A stretch of DNA of 64,000 nt from the NCBI GenBank assembly GCA_964552235.1, contig CAZKGO010000012.1, positions 12,704 through 76,703 of the forward strand, given 5' to 3'. Shown piece by piece: positions 34,076-42,991 of the stretch. The notes under the pieces were generated by a model, which did no database searches, was not told the DNA's origin, and saw nothing but the letters and a program-made list of their open reading frames with translations. The translations under genes were made by a program, and so were the position numbers. Source of the stretch: CAVTHK01 sp964552235 (GTDB taxonomy: Bacteria > Spirochaetota > Spirochaetia > SZUA-6 > CAVTHK01). Numbering within the stretch: position 1 is the first letter of the stretch; the number at the start of each line of letters is the position of its first letter.

Positions 34076-35374
34076 TCACAGGTCCGCGCCGGCCAAGTAG
34101 ATCTCCTTGACCTTGCCCTTGTCCAGGATCGCGCCAGCCTGCAGGAGGATGTCCTGGACCTCCCGCGCGGAAATCGCCCGCAGCTCCCTGCCCGACGCAG
34201 CGGCGACAGCTGCGGTGATTCCCGCCGCGTGGCCGGTCATCGAGCAGGTGGTCGTGACCCTTGCCGAGGAGAGCGCCAGCTGGTCGGCCGACAGGCACCG
34301 GCCCGCCATCATGAGGTTGTCGCCGCCGCGCGCGATCAGCGCGCGCAGGGGTATGTCGTACGGCGGGACAGCGAGCTGGTCCTTGGGCAGGATGTACGTT
34401 CTCTTGTCGTCGTCGGGCTTGTGGCCGTCGAGGTAGAAAGCGCCGACGGCGATCGAGTCGTCGAAGCTCCGCCCGCTGCGCAGGTCGTCGACCGTGAGCA
34501 CGTAGTCGCCGGTGATTCGCAGTCCCTCGCGGATGCCGATCATCGGCGAGCAGTGGTCGAAGACCCAGCTCCTGCCTTCGACGCGCTGGTGGTAGTCCAG
34601 CACCGCCATCATCCTGCGCCGTCCCCGGATCTCAGCAGCGGTCATCGACTCGGTGTCGGTCGAGTCGAACATGGGGACCTTGATCTTGATCGCGTTGGAG
34701 CCGGTGCCGTTGGGCCAGATGCTGGTCATGGGAAGTTGATCTTCGTTGTCGAACCGTTCAAACCAGCCGCCGGGGATCTCACGCCCTTTTGCGCTTTCCG
34801 GCACGTGGCGCACAAAGTACATCAGCGACATGGGAAGCTGGTACCCGCTCGCGCCGCCCTTCATGGTCGGGAAGCCGGCTCGCGCTGCCAGCTCCCCCTC
34901 GCCCGTGCAATCGATGTACTGGCGCGCGCGCACCGCCTCAAGCCCGGACTTGCCGCAGACGACGCACTCGCTGATGTGCCCGTCGCTGCATCTGACGTCC
35001 ACGAACCGCGTGTGCAGAAGCAGCTTGATCCTGTGCCTGAGCACGAGCTCCTGCAGGACAACGGCCAGAATCTCGTGGTTGAAGACCCGGGAGCTCTTGG
35101 CGGGATTGAGGGGCACGATGGCGCCGAACGCCTCGAGCCCCTCGACCACCATGTCGAAGGGCCTGCCCTGCCCGCGGGTGTTTCCGCAGAAGGAGGCGAC
35201 GCCGCCCGTGGTGCTGTTGCCCCCGAGCACGCCAAAGCGCTCCACGAGCAGCACGCTGCTGCCCTGCATCGCCGCGCCGATCGCAGCCGACACTCCGGCC
35301 ATGCCGGAGCCGAAGACGGCCACGTCCCCCTCGTAGCGCACCTCGACTCGCTTCCGGTACTCAATTACCTGCAC
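34076..35374 (-). CDS. FAD-dependent oxidoreductase, paralogue of the neighbouring gene
   Basis: 432 aa. FAD motif VFGSGMAGVSAAIG (about 20-33), LVERFGVLGGNST, central YIDCTGEGELA and C-terminal DNLMMAGRCLSADQLA, matching block for block the sequence at 32590-34035. It overlaps the upstream hydrolase gene by 14 bp. Two tandem paralogues suggest a heteromeric enzyme or two successive oxidations of the imported compound. Confidence 0.85.
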   Translation of the reverse strand: MQVIEYRKRVEVRYEGDVAVFGSGMAGVSAAIGAAMQGSSVLLVERFGVLGGNSTTGGVASFCGNTRGQGRPFDMVVEGLEAFGAIVPLNPAKSSRVFNHEILAVVLQELVLRHRIKLLLHTRFVDVRCSDGHISECVVCGKSGLEAVRARQYIDCTGEGELAARAGFPTMKGGASGYQLPMSLMYFVRHVPESAKGREIPGGWFERFDNEDQLPMTSIWPNGTGSNAIKIKVPMFDSTDTESMTAAEIRGRRRMMAVLDYHQRVEGRSWVFDHCSPMIGIREGLRITGDYVLTVDDLRSGRSFDDSIAVGAFYLDGHKPDDDKRTYILPKDQLAVPPYDIPLRALIARGGDNLMMAGRCLSADQLALSSARVTTTCSMTGHAAGITAAVAAASGRELRAISAREVQDILLQAGAILDKGKVKEIYLAGADL

Positions 35375-36128
35375 GTCTCTTGGTCCTCTCGATGAATCCG
35401 GCGATCATCTGCCCGATCAGCCTGGGGTGCTGCACCAGCATGCTGTGGCCGCAGTTCTCGATCCACGCCACCTCGATGTTCGGCTTGCGCGGGATCTGAA
35501 GCTGTTCCTGGCTTGGGCGCTGCTCGAGACCACGATCGCCCCATATCTCGAGAATGGGAACCGTCGCCTCTTCGAGCAGCCGCCTGCCCTTTTCCCATTT
35601 CCGCCAGACGCGCGAATAGCGCCTGATCTCCTCGTCGCTCCACTCGGTGCGGCCGATCGTGCCGTAGTGGGCCCGCAGCGCGTTCTGCTCCGCGTTCAGC
35701 GTCTCGTTCTTCAGACCCCCGAAAGCGTCCGCTTCCACCGACGCGTGAGTCCAGCCTTCGCAGGAGATGACGCCATCGAGCCTGCCGCCGGCGTGGTCCA
35801 GCATCTCGATGGCCATCATGCCTCCGATGCTGTGCCCACCGACGAAGAACCGCCCGATCCCCGCCTCGTCGACGAGCCGCAGCGAGAGCTCGGTGAACTC
35901 CTCGATCGTGCTGTCCGGGCTGCGCGGCCTGCTCCTGCCGAAGCCCGGCAGCTCGATGAGGAGGATGTTCGCGTCGATGCCGGCGTCCTCGATGACCGGT
36001 TCCCATATCGAGTGATGCGTGTAGCTGCCGGGGATGAGCACCAGGTTGCGGCTGCTGCCGCAGTCGAGATAGTAGGCATACAGCTCGTGGACGCCCGAAC
36101 GGGCCGTGATTTCTTTGAAAGGCTTCAT
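35361..36128 (-). CDS. Alpha/beta-fold hydrolase
   Basis: 255 aa, single-domain alpha/beta hydrolase. Oxyanion region LIPGSYTHHSIWEP (31-44), nucleophile elbow GGHSIGG with Ser 100, acid in EIWGDRG and catalytic His in NCGHSM near the C-terminus. No signal peptide. Probably cleaves an ester or a similar bond in the compound brought in by the adjacent importer. I take ATG 36128; a start at 36173 would begin inside the hairpin after the binding-protein gene. Confidence 0.85.
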   Translation of the reverse strand: MKPFKEITARSGVHELYAYYLDCGSSRNLVLIPGSYTHHSIWEPVIEDAGIDANILLIELPGFGRSRPRSPDSTIEEFTELSLRLVDEAGIGRFFVGGHSIGGMMAIEMLDHAGGRLDGVISCEGWTHASVEADAFGGLKNETLNAEQNALRAHYGTIGRTEWSDEEIRRYSRVWRKWEKGRRLLEEATVPILEIWGDRGLEQRPSQEQLQIPRKPNIEVAWIENCGHSMLVQHPRLIGQMIAGFIERTKRRAGN

Positions 36129-36148
36129 GCGTCGTTGACCGAGAGAGA

Positions 36149-36175
36149 GGATGCGGCGCGCGAGGCGCCGCATCC
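36149..36175 (-). repeat. Intercistronic hairpin between SBP and hydrolase gene
   Basis: Perfect 11-bp arms GGATGCGGCGC (36149-36159) and GCGCCGCATCC (36165-36175) with a 5-nt loop, 13 bp after the SBP stop. No T-run. The strongest of the five SBP-associated hairpins. Confidence 0.75.
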
Positions 36176-36187
36176 CCGCACGGAGTC

Positions 36188-37750
36188 CTACTTTATCTTG
36201 GCATACGCGTCGTTGTAGATCTTCTCCAGCTCCGCGACCCCCTTGGCCTTGAACCTCTCCAGGTACTTGTCAAAGGCATCGATCGACTCGGTTCCCATGA
36301 TGAGCTTGTCGAACATCTCCAGGGCGATGGTCTGCAGCCCCGTCTGCAGGCCCGCCACGGCTTCCCTCTCCTTGGGGGTGAAGGGCGGTTGCGGGACCGG
36401 GTACGTGAACGCCTTGTCCTTTTGAATGACGTCGGTGTACCACTTCATCTGGAAGTCGGGGGTCGCCAGGAAGTAGGAGTGCAGGTCGGAGTAGACGATA
36501 AAGGACTCGTAGGCGGCGTTGCCCCGCTCCTTGTGCATGCTGGTCGGTATGAAGTTGCCCTGGCTGTCGCTGTACTTCTTGCGGGTCTCCGCCGTGATCT
36601 CGACCTCGCCCTTGGCATTGCGCACGAAATCGACGCCTTCGATGCCGAGGTTCATCAGGTCGCACGCTTCGTCGGTGTACAGCCAGTTGAACATCTTGAT
36701 CATCGCATCGATGTTCTTGCTCTTGCTGCTGATGGCGTAGAGCTTGTTGAGCTGGTGCGGCGCCGTGTACAGCGCCCTGGACCAGCCCCACTGCGTCGTC
36801 GGCGTGAACAGCGCGGTCCAGTCGGCCGTGGGGATCTTCTTGCGCAGGGCCGGCAGGTGCTTGGCCGCGAAGCCCACGTTGTCCAGATACGAAAGGCCGA
36901 CGCCGCTGGCGATCTTCTCCTCCCACTGCTGCGCCTTGACCGAGACGTAGTCGGGATCGAGCAGCTTTTCCCTGTACATGGCATTCAGGTAGGCGAGCAC
37001 CTGCTTGGTCTCCGGCTTGGCCGGCTGGTAGAGGTACTTGCCTGCCTGCGGGTCGAACATGATCGTGTTGCCGCTTCCCAGCGAGTAGCCGAGGCTGTAC
37101 ATGAGGTTGTTGGACCCGTTGCGGTTGCAGTAGGGAACGCTGGCCGGGTACTTCGCCTTGAAGGCCTTGAGCATGTCGAAGTACTCGACCCACGTCTTGG
37201 GCGCCGCGATGCCGAGCTCCTTCATGATGTCCGATCGGGCCACCAGCGCGCTGCCCCTCGTGAGGTCCCACCGGTTCAGCACCGGGAAGCCGTACGGGTT
37301 GCCATCGACGAATGTGAACTTGGCCTCGGGGTACTTCGCCACCTTGTCCCAGAAGTTCGGCAGTTGGGCCTTGTACTTGCTCAGGTTCACGAAGATGCCC
37401 GAGTCGGCGAATTTGTTGATGTCCGTCTGGTTGACCTGGATGATGTCGGGCAGGTCGTTGGTCGAAAGCAGCGTGTTCTTTTTCTGCGCGTAGTCGGCCG
37501 AAGGCACGGGCATGAACTTGACCCGGATCCCGGTGCGCTCGTACATCCACTGGAAGTGCAGCATGTTGGCCCCGACCGGCACCAGGTTGCTCTCGGCGAG
37601 CATCACGGTGATCTCCACGTCCTTGTCCACCAGCCGGCCGGTCTTGGCCGGCTCCGCAGCCGGAGCTGGTGCCGGTGCCTCCGTGCCGCCCGCGGCAAAG
37701 CAGGCAGCCGCCGCCACGAACGCGAGAATGATGCAGAGTCCCTTCTTCAT
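36188..37750 (-). CDS. Extracellular solute-binding protein, family 1 (LplA/YtcQ type)
   Basis: 520 aa, the long class of family 1 binding proteins. Signal peptide about residues 1-19, then FAAGGTEAPAPAPA, a Pro/Ala linker. The mature part has DVEITVMLAESN, LPDIIQVNQTD and WDLTRGSALVARSDIMKELG. Excellent AAGGAGG ribosome site. A 7-bp inverted repeat (37791-37797/37815-37821) lies in its leader. It works with the two upstream LplB/LplC-type permeases. No ATPase gene is in the operon, as is usual for this class, which borrows a shared MsmX-like ATPase. Confidence 0.92.
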   Translation of the reverse strand: MKKGLCIILAFVAAAACFAAGGTEAPAPAPAAEPAKTGRLVDKDVEITVMLAESNLVPVGANMLHFQWMYERTGIRVKFMPVPSADYAQKKNTLLSTNDLPDIIQVNQTDINKFADSGIFVNLSKYKAQLPNFWDKVAKYPEAKFTFVDGNPYGFPVLNRWDLTRGSALVARSDIMKELGIAAPKTWVEYFDMLKAFKAKYPASVPYCNRNGSNNLMYSLGYSLGSGNTIMFDPQAGKYLYQPAKPETKQVLAYLNAMYREKLLDPDYVSVKAQQWEEKIASGVGLSYLDNVGFAAKHLPALRKKIPTADWTALFTPTTQWGWSRALYTAPHQLNKLYAISSKSKNIDAMIKMFNWLYTDEACDLMNLGIEGVDFVRNAKGEVEITAETRKKYSDSQGNFIPTSMHKERGNAAYESFIVYSDLHSYFLATPDFQMKWYTDVIQKDKAFTYPVPQPPFTPKEREAVAGLQTGLQTIALEMFDKLIMGTESIDAFDKYLERFKAKGVAELEKIYNDAYAKIK

Positions 37751-37862
37751 AGCGAACCTCCTTGGGTCGTTTTTTCGTCCCCTCGAATCCGGGAACGGTA
37801 TGCCCCTCTCTTCGCGTTCCCCGGGTGCGGCGTTCGCCCGCCTCCGGACGCGCTCCGGCCCG

Positions 37863-38741
37863 TCATCCCTTGAGCGAGCCGATCATCACCCCCTTAACGA
37901 AGTACTTCTGGACGAACGGGTACACCAGCAGGATCGGCGCCGTCGAGATGATCACCGCCGCGTACTTGAGCGTCGTCGGTTGGATGTCGATCTCCTGCAC
38001 GATTTCGGAGTACTGCTCCGACATCTGATTGGCAATGAGCATGTTCCGCAGGATCAGCTGCATCGGATACTTCTTCTTGTCGCTTAGGTAGATCAGCTCC
38101 GGGAAGAAGCTGTTCCAGTGGCCTGTGGAGTAGAACAGCAGCATGGTGGCCATCACGGGGAGAGAGAGCGGCAGGATGATGCGCACAAAGATGTGGATGT
38201 CGTTGGCTCCGTCGATCTGTGCCGACTCCCGCAGCGACGACGGGATGCCCTGGAAGAAGGTCCGGATGATGATCATGTTCCAGGTCGAGACGGCCGTGGG
38301 CAGCGCGATCGCCCATATCGTGTCCAGCAGCCCGAAGCTCTTGACCACCAGGTAGGTGGGGATCAGCCCGCCCGAGAAGAACATCGTGAACACGATGAAC
38401 GCCGTCAGGGGCTTGTTGCCGGAAAACCTCCGGATGGAAAGCGGATAGGCGCACAGCGCCGACATGACGAGATTGACCGTGGTCCCGACGACCGTGTACC
38501 TGACGGTGTTGGCAAAGGACCTGAGAAAGTAGGTGTCCTGCAGCATCATCCGGTAGGGGCTGAGCGTGAAGCGGATCGGAACGATCTTGACCTCGCCGCG
38601 GGAAACCGCCATTCCGCTGCTGACGGAAACGATCAGCACGTAGTAGAGCGGGTACAGCGTCGCGACGGCCAGCAGGACCAGGAGCACCGCGTTGGCCGCG
38701 TCGAACGCCGTTTCCGCAACGCTCTTTCTCTGGACCGCCAC
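37863..38741 (-). CDS. ABC transporter permease, LplC/YtcP type
   Basis: 292 aa permease with six helices. EAA loop LRESAQIDGANDIHIFVRII and the class-specific C-terminal end FVQKYFVKGVMIGSLKG. I choose GTG 38741, 15 bp after the upstream permease stop, behind an AGGAGAAGGGGAG site; the longer frame to 38816 overlaps that gene. Very similar in organisation to the permease at 57942-58817. Confidence 0.92.
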   Translation of the reverse strand: MAVQRKSVAETAFDAANAVLLVLLAVATLYPLYYVLIVSVSSGMAVSRGEVKIVPIRFTLSPYRMMLQDTYFLRSFANTVRYTVVGTTVNLVMSALCAYPLSIRRFSGNKPLTAFIVFTMFFSGGLIPTYLVVKSFGLLDTIWAIALPTAVSTWNMIIIRTFFQGIPSSLRESAQIDGANDIHIFVRIILPLSLPVMATMLLFYSTGHWNSFFPELIYLSDKKKYPMQLILRNMLIANQMSEQYSEIVQEIDIQPTTLKYAAVIISTAPILLVYPFVQKYFVKGVMIGSLKG

Positions 38742-38754
38742 CTCTCCCCTTCTC

Positions 38755-39732
38755 CTACCAGAGGCTCGTCTCACCCGCGGACTTGCTGATCTTGTTCGCC
38801 GCCACAACGAACACAAGCCCGATGATCGTGGCGAACAGCCCGACCGCGGTCGCGTAGCTGAAGTTGCTGTCGATCAGGCCGCGACGGTACACGTAGGTCG
38901 CGATCACGTCGGCTGTCTCGTAGGTGGCCCCGTTGTAGAGCAGCAGGATCTTCTGGTAGCCGACGTTCATGATGCGCCCGAGACTCATTATGAAAACGAT
39001 CACGATCGTCGGCGCAATGCCCGGCAGCGTGATGTGCAGCATCTGCTTCCACCGCCCCGCGCCGTCTATGATCGCCGCCTCGTAGAGCTCCACGTCGACG
39101 GCCGCCAGGGCCGCCAGGAATATGATACTCTCCCACCCGAAGTTCTGCCAGACGCTGGTGGCCACGTAGACTGTCCTGAACCACTCCGGCCGCGCGAGGA
39201 ACTGTATGGGAGCTACGCCAAAGGCCCCGATGACGTTGTTCACGAGGCCGTCGCTGACCAGAAAGGTCGTCACCATCCCGCAGATCACCACGGTCGAAAT
39301 GAAGTGCGGCAGATAGGTGATCGACTGGATGGTCCGGCGAAAGACCGCGTTCCTGACTTCGTTGAGCAGCAGCGCCAGCACGATCGGAGCCGGGAAGCCC
39401 CAGAGGATCTCGTAGACGCGGATCAGGATCGTATTGCGCACGAGCTTCCAGAAGTAGGGGTCACTCAGGTACTCCTGGAAGTACCGCAGGCCCACGCTCG
39501 GAGCTCTGACGATGGTCCCGAGCCCTGTGAACACCTTGATGTTCCTGAAGGCGATCAGGATCCCGTACATCGGCAGGTAGTGGAACAACAGGTAGTAGAG
39601 AAAGGGCAGAGCCGCCAGGGCGTAGAGGTACTTGTCCCGCTCGAAGGCACGGGCGAACCTGGCCGCGAGGCCTGCTCTGCGGGGCGAAGCTGGGCTGCGC
39701 TGCATGGTCGCGGACGCGCTTGTGCCGGGCAT
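38755..39732 (-). CDS. ABC transporter permease, LplB/YteP type
   Basis: 325 aa permease. N-terminal cytoplasmic segment about 35 residues, helix 1 LYALAALPFLYYLLFHYLP, the LplB motif YGILIAFRNIKVFTG and EAA loop LYEAAIIDGAGRWKQMLHIT. It is the first gene of the operon that runs to 32590. ATG 39732 has a run of Gs as ribosome site; an ATG at 39762 also exists. Confidence 0.92.
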   Translation of the reverse strand: MPGTSASATMQRSPASPRRAGLAARFARAFERDKYLYALAALPFLYYLLFHYLPMYGILIAFRNIKVFTGLGTIVRAPSVGLRYFQEYLSDPYFWKLVRNTILIRVYEILWGFPAPIVLALLLNEVRNAVFRRTIQSITYLPHFISTVVICGMVTTFLVSDGLVNNVIGAFGVAPIQFLARPEWFRTVYVATSVWQNFGWESIIFLAALAAVDVELYEAAIIDGAGRWKQMLHITLPGIAPTIVIVFIMSLGRIMNVGYQKILLLYNGATYETADVIATYVYRRGLIDSNFSYATAVGLFATIIGLVFVVAANKISKSAGETSLW

Positions 39733-39760
39733 GGACCCCCCCTGATCGCGCGGTTCAACC

Positions 39761-39790
39761 ATACTGCAGGCGAATCCTGGGGGCTGTCAA
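39761..39790 (-). promoter_or_regulatory. Putative promoter of the Lpl-type importer/flavoprotein operon
   Basis: Perfect TTGACA (39785-39790) on the minus strand. The best -10 is CAGTAT (39761-39766) at 18 bp; TATGGT (39758-39763) would need 21 bp. The -10 is weak. Confidence 0.4.
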
Positions 39791-39851
39791 ATGCGGGTCT
39801 CGCCCGTAGGTCGCGCCGCGTGACAGGGTGAACGCCCGCGAGCCCCCCGGA

Positions 39852-40832
39852 CTACCGGTAGAGGTGGCACTTGACGCGGCGGCCTTCGATCTCGACCTCG
39901 GGCGGCTCGGTGGCCCTGCAGGCGGGCATCTCGCGCGGGCAGCGGCCGGCGAACTTGCAGCCCGCCTGGGCGTACTCCTTGAGCTCGAGGGCGCCGAGGG
40001 CGATGTCCTCGCTCCACCTGACTTCCGGGTCCGGCTCGGGCACCGAGTCGCGCAGCAGCCGGGTGTAGGGGTGCAGCGGCTCGCGCAGCACCTGCTCGAC
40101 CGTTCCGAGCTCGATGATGACGCCGCGGAGCATCACCGCGATCCGTTCGCTCACGTAGTAGGCGGTGGCCAGGTCGTGGGTGATGTACAGCACGCTGATG
40201 CCCCGCTCCTCCTTGAGCTTGCGGAAGAGGTTGACGATGGACATCCGCAGCGAGGCGTCAACCATGGACACCGGCTCGTCGGCCACGAGCAGCGACGGGT
40301 GCGTGATGAGAGAGCGGGCGACCGAGGTCCGCTGCGCCTGTCCGCCGGAGAGCTCGTGAGGGTAGCGGCCCCTGATCTCCTGCAGCGACAGCCCCACGGT
40401 GGCCAGGGCATCCCCGACGACGCTGTCGGCCTCCTTGCGGCTGGCGGCCACCCGGTAGTTGAGGGCGGTTTCGTAGAGATAGGTGTCGATGCGCTTGAGC
40501 GGGTTGAAGGTGTCGAAGGGATCCTGGAAGATGGCCTGGACTTCCTTCATGAACTCAAGGCGCTTCGCCCTCCCATGGATCCGCGTGGCTTCCCTGCCCT
40601 TGTACAGGATGACGCCCGAGGTCGGCTCCACGAAGCCCAGGATCATGCGGGCGAGAGTGGTCTTGCCGCTCCCGCTTTCGCCCGCGAGCGTGAAGATCTC
40701 GGGCCCCCGGGCTCCCATCTCGAACGAAGCTCTGGCCACGGCGATGAGCCTCACCCTGGAGAAGCCGCCGCCCAGGACGAACCTTCGCGTGAGCTGCTGT
40801 ACCGACAGGAGTGCTGCGTCGCTGCTGTTCAC
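39852..40832 (-). CDS. Oligopeptide-type ABC transporter ATPase, OppF type (second copy)
   Basis: 326 aa, complete. Walker A GESGSGKTT (51-59), signature ELSGGQAQRTSVARSL, Walker B LLVADEPVSMVDAS, C-terminal CKFAGRCPREMPAC with the Opp cysteines. The start overlaps the stop of an OppD fragment (ATGA), so it belonged to an Opp operon, but the OppB, OppC and SBP genes and most of OppD are gone. It is therefore probably an orphan unless the locus is misassembled. Confidence 0.9.
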   Translation of the reverse strand: MNSSDAALLSVQQLTRRFVLGGGFSRVRLIAVARASFEMGARGPEIFTLAGESGSGKTTLARMILGFVEPTSGVILYKGREATRIHGRAKRLEFMKEVQAIFQDPFDTFNPLKRIDTYLYETALNYRVAASRKEADSVVGDALATVGLSLQEIRGRYPHELSGGQAQRTSVARSLITHPSLLVADEPVSMVDASLRMSIVNLFRKLKEERGISVLYITHDLATAYYVSERIAVMLRGVIIELGTVEQVLREPLHPYTRLLRDSVPEPDPEVRWSEDIALGALELKEYAQAGCKFAGRCPREMPACRATEPPEVEIEGRRVKCHLYR

Positions 40833-41182
40833 GGTTCACCTGCCGCGCTGCCGCCGCTGAGAAAGCAGGCCACCCTGTGGCCCGGCGAGACTGTCACGAG
40901 CTCCGGCTCCTGCGTCCGGCACCGGTCCATGGCGCGGGGACAGCGCGGATGGAACCGGCACCCCGGCGGCAGGGCAGCGAGCGACGGTGGGGCCCCGGGG
41001 GCGCTGACCTTGTAGGTCTTGTCGCCGATGCGCGGCAGCGACCCGATCAGGAACCGCGTGTAGGGATGCAGGGGGTTCTTGAACAGCTCCGGCGTCGGTG
41101 ACTCTTCCACGATCTTGCCGGCATACATGATAGCGAGCTTGTTGGTCAGGCTCGCATGGACCGCCATGTCGTGGGTCACTAG
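40829..41182 (-). pseudogene. OppD fragment (C-terminal third only), fused to a Gfo/Idh remnant
   Basis: About 117 residues starting at LVTHDMAVHASLTNKLAIMY, the H-loop and after, and running through HPYTRFLIGSLP and CRFHPRCPRAMDRC to a stop that overlaps OppF. Walker A, signature and Walker B are absent. It is joined in frame at about 41179-41183 to an unrelated dehydrogenase sequence. The protein cannot work as an ATPase. Confidence 0.85.
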
Positions 41183-41943
41183 GCCGTCGATGAGCAGCGC
41201 GTCATAGTCGTCTACGGCGAGAACCCCGTCCCGGTGGAAGAAGGTGAACTGATTGCGGTGATAGCGGTCCTTGATGGCGCTGGTGGTCACGAAGGTGAGG
41301 GTCGCCGTAGCGCCGCTTTCCAGCACGAAGTTCAGCGACTGCGAAGGGGGAAACCCCGAGACATCGCTGGCCCCCGGAAGGCCTGGCCCCTCGTTGCCTC
41401 CTCCCCGGTGACGAAGCGGATCTGGTCGAGCGCGTGGCCGCCCCAGTTCAGCGCGGGACCACCGGACGGCGCGAGGTCGCGGTACCAGGTGTGGCGAACC
41501 GCAGGCGGCCGCGCGTGCTGCACAAAAGCGACGTGAGTCGCTGCGCGTCCGGCAAACAGCTCGCGCGTCTTGCGCACCAGCGGGCGGTAGCGCTCGCAGA
41601 AACCGACCGTTGCGATCACCCCGGAGCGCTTCACGGCCGCGTCGATGCCCGGCGCCACCTCCAGCCGCACGGCCTGCGGCTTCTCGCTGAGAATGTGGAT
41701 GCCTCGCTCGGCGGCCCGGACCTCCACGTCGCTGCGCGCGAAGGCGGGCACGCAGGAATACAGCGCGTCGGCGCAGGAGGCCGCGCCCGGCACGAGGGCC
41801 GCCGCCTGCTCGAGGGCGACGGGCGCGCTGTCGCACAGCGCCACGATCTCCACACCGGGGATCCTCAGGAGGTTCGGGATGTGGGTCGAACATGCAAAGC
41901 GGCCGGTCCCGTAGAAAGCGATCCGAACCGAAGCCGGTGACAT
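41180..41943 (-). pseudogene. Gfo/Idh/MocA-type oxidoreductase, frameshifted and truncated
   Basis: The N-terminus is intact from ATG 41943: Rossmann start VRIAFYGTGRFACSTHIPN, EKPQAV with the conserved EKP, and GGHALDQIRF. Near 41370 a base is missing from a G run (CCGGGGGCC), which throws the frame to a stop at 41332. In the other frame the protein goes on with ASDVSGFPPSQSLNFVLESG up to DDYDALLIDG, where it meets the OppD fragment. Roughly the last third of the family length is missing. Either a real deletion or an assembly join. Confidence 0.82.
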
Positions 41944-41953
41944 GGCGGCGGCG

Positions 41954-42418
41954 CTACCCCTTGAGGGAGCCTTCCATGAGGCTGCGCACGAAGTAGCGCT
42001 GCATCGAGAAGTAGAGCGTCATCGGCAGGATCACAGAGAGGATCATGACCGCAGAGATCGGGCCCATGGCCCAGGCCTGCTCCTCCTGGTTGACCGTCAT
42101 GATGCCGATCGGCAGCGTCGTGGCCCTTCGCTTCGTGTTCAGGATCAGCGCCAGGGTGAACTCCCCCAGCAGTGGAGGAAAGCCACGATCCCCGCCGCCA
42201 CCATGCCGGCCGCGGAGATCGAGAGGAAGATGCGCGAGTAGACTAGAAAGAGCGCCCGTGGGCTGGTCCGCCCAGAGCCGGACGGGTGTCCGGTAGATCT
42301 CCGTGTTCGGCTTCATGGAGGTGAAGATCGTCTGCACCAGCGGCACGAGAAAAACGAGCATCGCCAGCAGGACGAAGACGCTCACGAGCGTCACCGACAG
42401 CGCGTTGCGGCCCACCAT
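41954..42418 (-). pseudogene. Sugar ABC permease (MalG type), internal deletion and frameshifts
   Basis: The frame has helix 1 (LVSVFVLLAMLVFLVPLVQT) and the usual STMKP-like FTSMKPNTE, and ends with the class-typical MQRYFVRSLMEGSLKG. Only 154 residues remain against about 275 expected. The middle (helices 2-4 and EAA loop) is lost, and a stretch around 42170-42245 codes for FLVYSRIFLSISAAGM and AFLHCWG in another frame. The return to frame happens at a G run one base short of encoding WGEF. Confidence 0.8.
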
Positions 42419-42421
42419 CGC

Positions 42422-42871
42422 TCAAGCCCGCTCCGCACGGTTGATCAGGAAGTTGAGACCGAAGAACGCCACGAGAATGAGCGCCATGAAGTACCCCGTC
42501 GCCGAAGCGATCCCCATGTCGCAGTTGGCAAAGGCCGCCTTGTAGGTCACCACGTACATCGTGATGGTGGCCGTCCCGGGGCCTCCGTCCATGCTGATGT
42601 TGCCGCCATCTGTCATGGCGACCACCTCGGCGAACAGCGTGAGGGGGGTGATGCTGGAAAGCATGCCTACGATCAGGTAGGTCTCCCTGAGGTTGGGCAG
42701 CAGGATGCGCGTGATCCTCTGCCACGGCGATGCGCCGTCGATGATCGCAGCCTCCGAGAGACTCTGCGGCACGGCCTGGATCCCCGCCATGAACAGCAGT
42801 CCGATGAACCCCACGCTGTACCAGACGGTCACCATGAGAATCACGTTGAGGGCAGTGGCCGGGTTGTTCAT
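42422..42871 (-). pseudogene. Sugar ABC permease (MalF type), C-terminal half only
   Basis: 149 residues from the first Met. EAA loop LSEAAIIDGASPWQRITRIL and the final helices are present. The frame is open further upstream (RGLESWVRDWMNNP is family-like), but the first helices are absent and the region then becomes the promoter of the divergent gene. Together with the MalG remnant 3 bp downstream it is the shell of a sugar importer; no binding protein is present. Confidence 0.75.
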
Positions 42872-42991
42872 CCAGTCCCTGACCCACGATTCGAGGCCAC
42901 GGAGCTGCTGGTCCCCTGCATCAGGCGTGCCCGCCGCGAAGTCAAACGAAATCTTGCGGCACAGCCAGGACCGGTTAACCAGCGGCGGCTG

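Noticed and set aside
40829..41893. Single 354-aa minus-strand protein
   Set aside because: Its first half is a shifted frame of the Gfo/Idh gene and its second half is an OppD tail, so it is a fusion of remnants, not one gene.
41179..42246. CTAG junctions read as cloning scars of an engineered construct
   Set aside because: CCTAGT and ACTAGA could be hybrid restriction ends, but no vector, marker or synthetic part is present and the flanks are ordinary genomic genes. Kept only as a junction observation.
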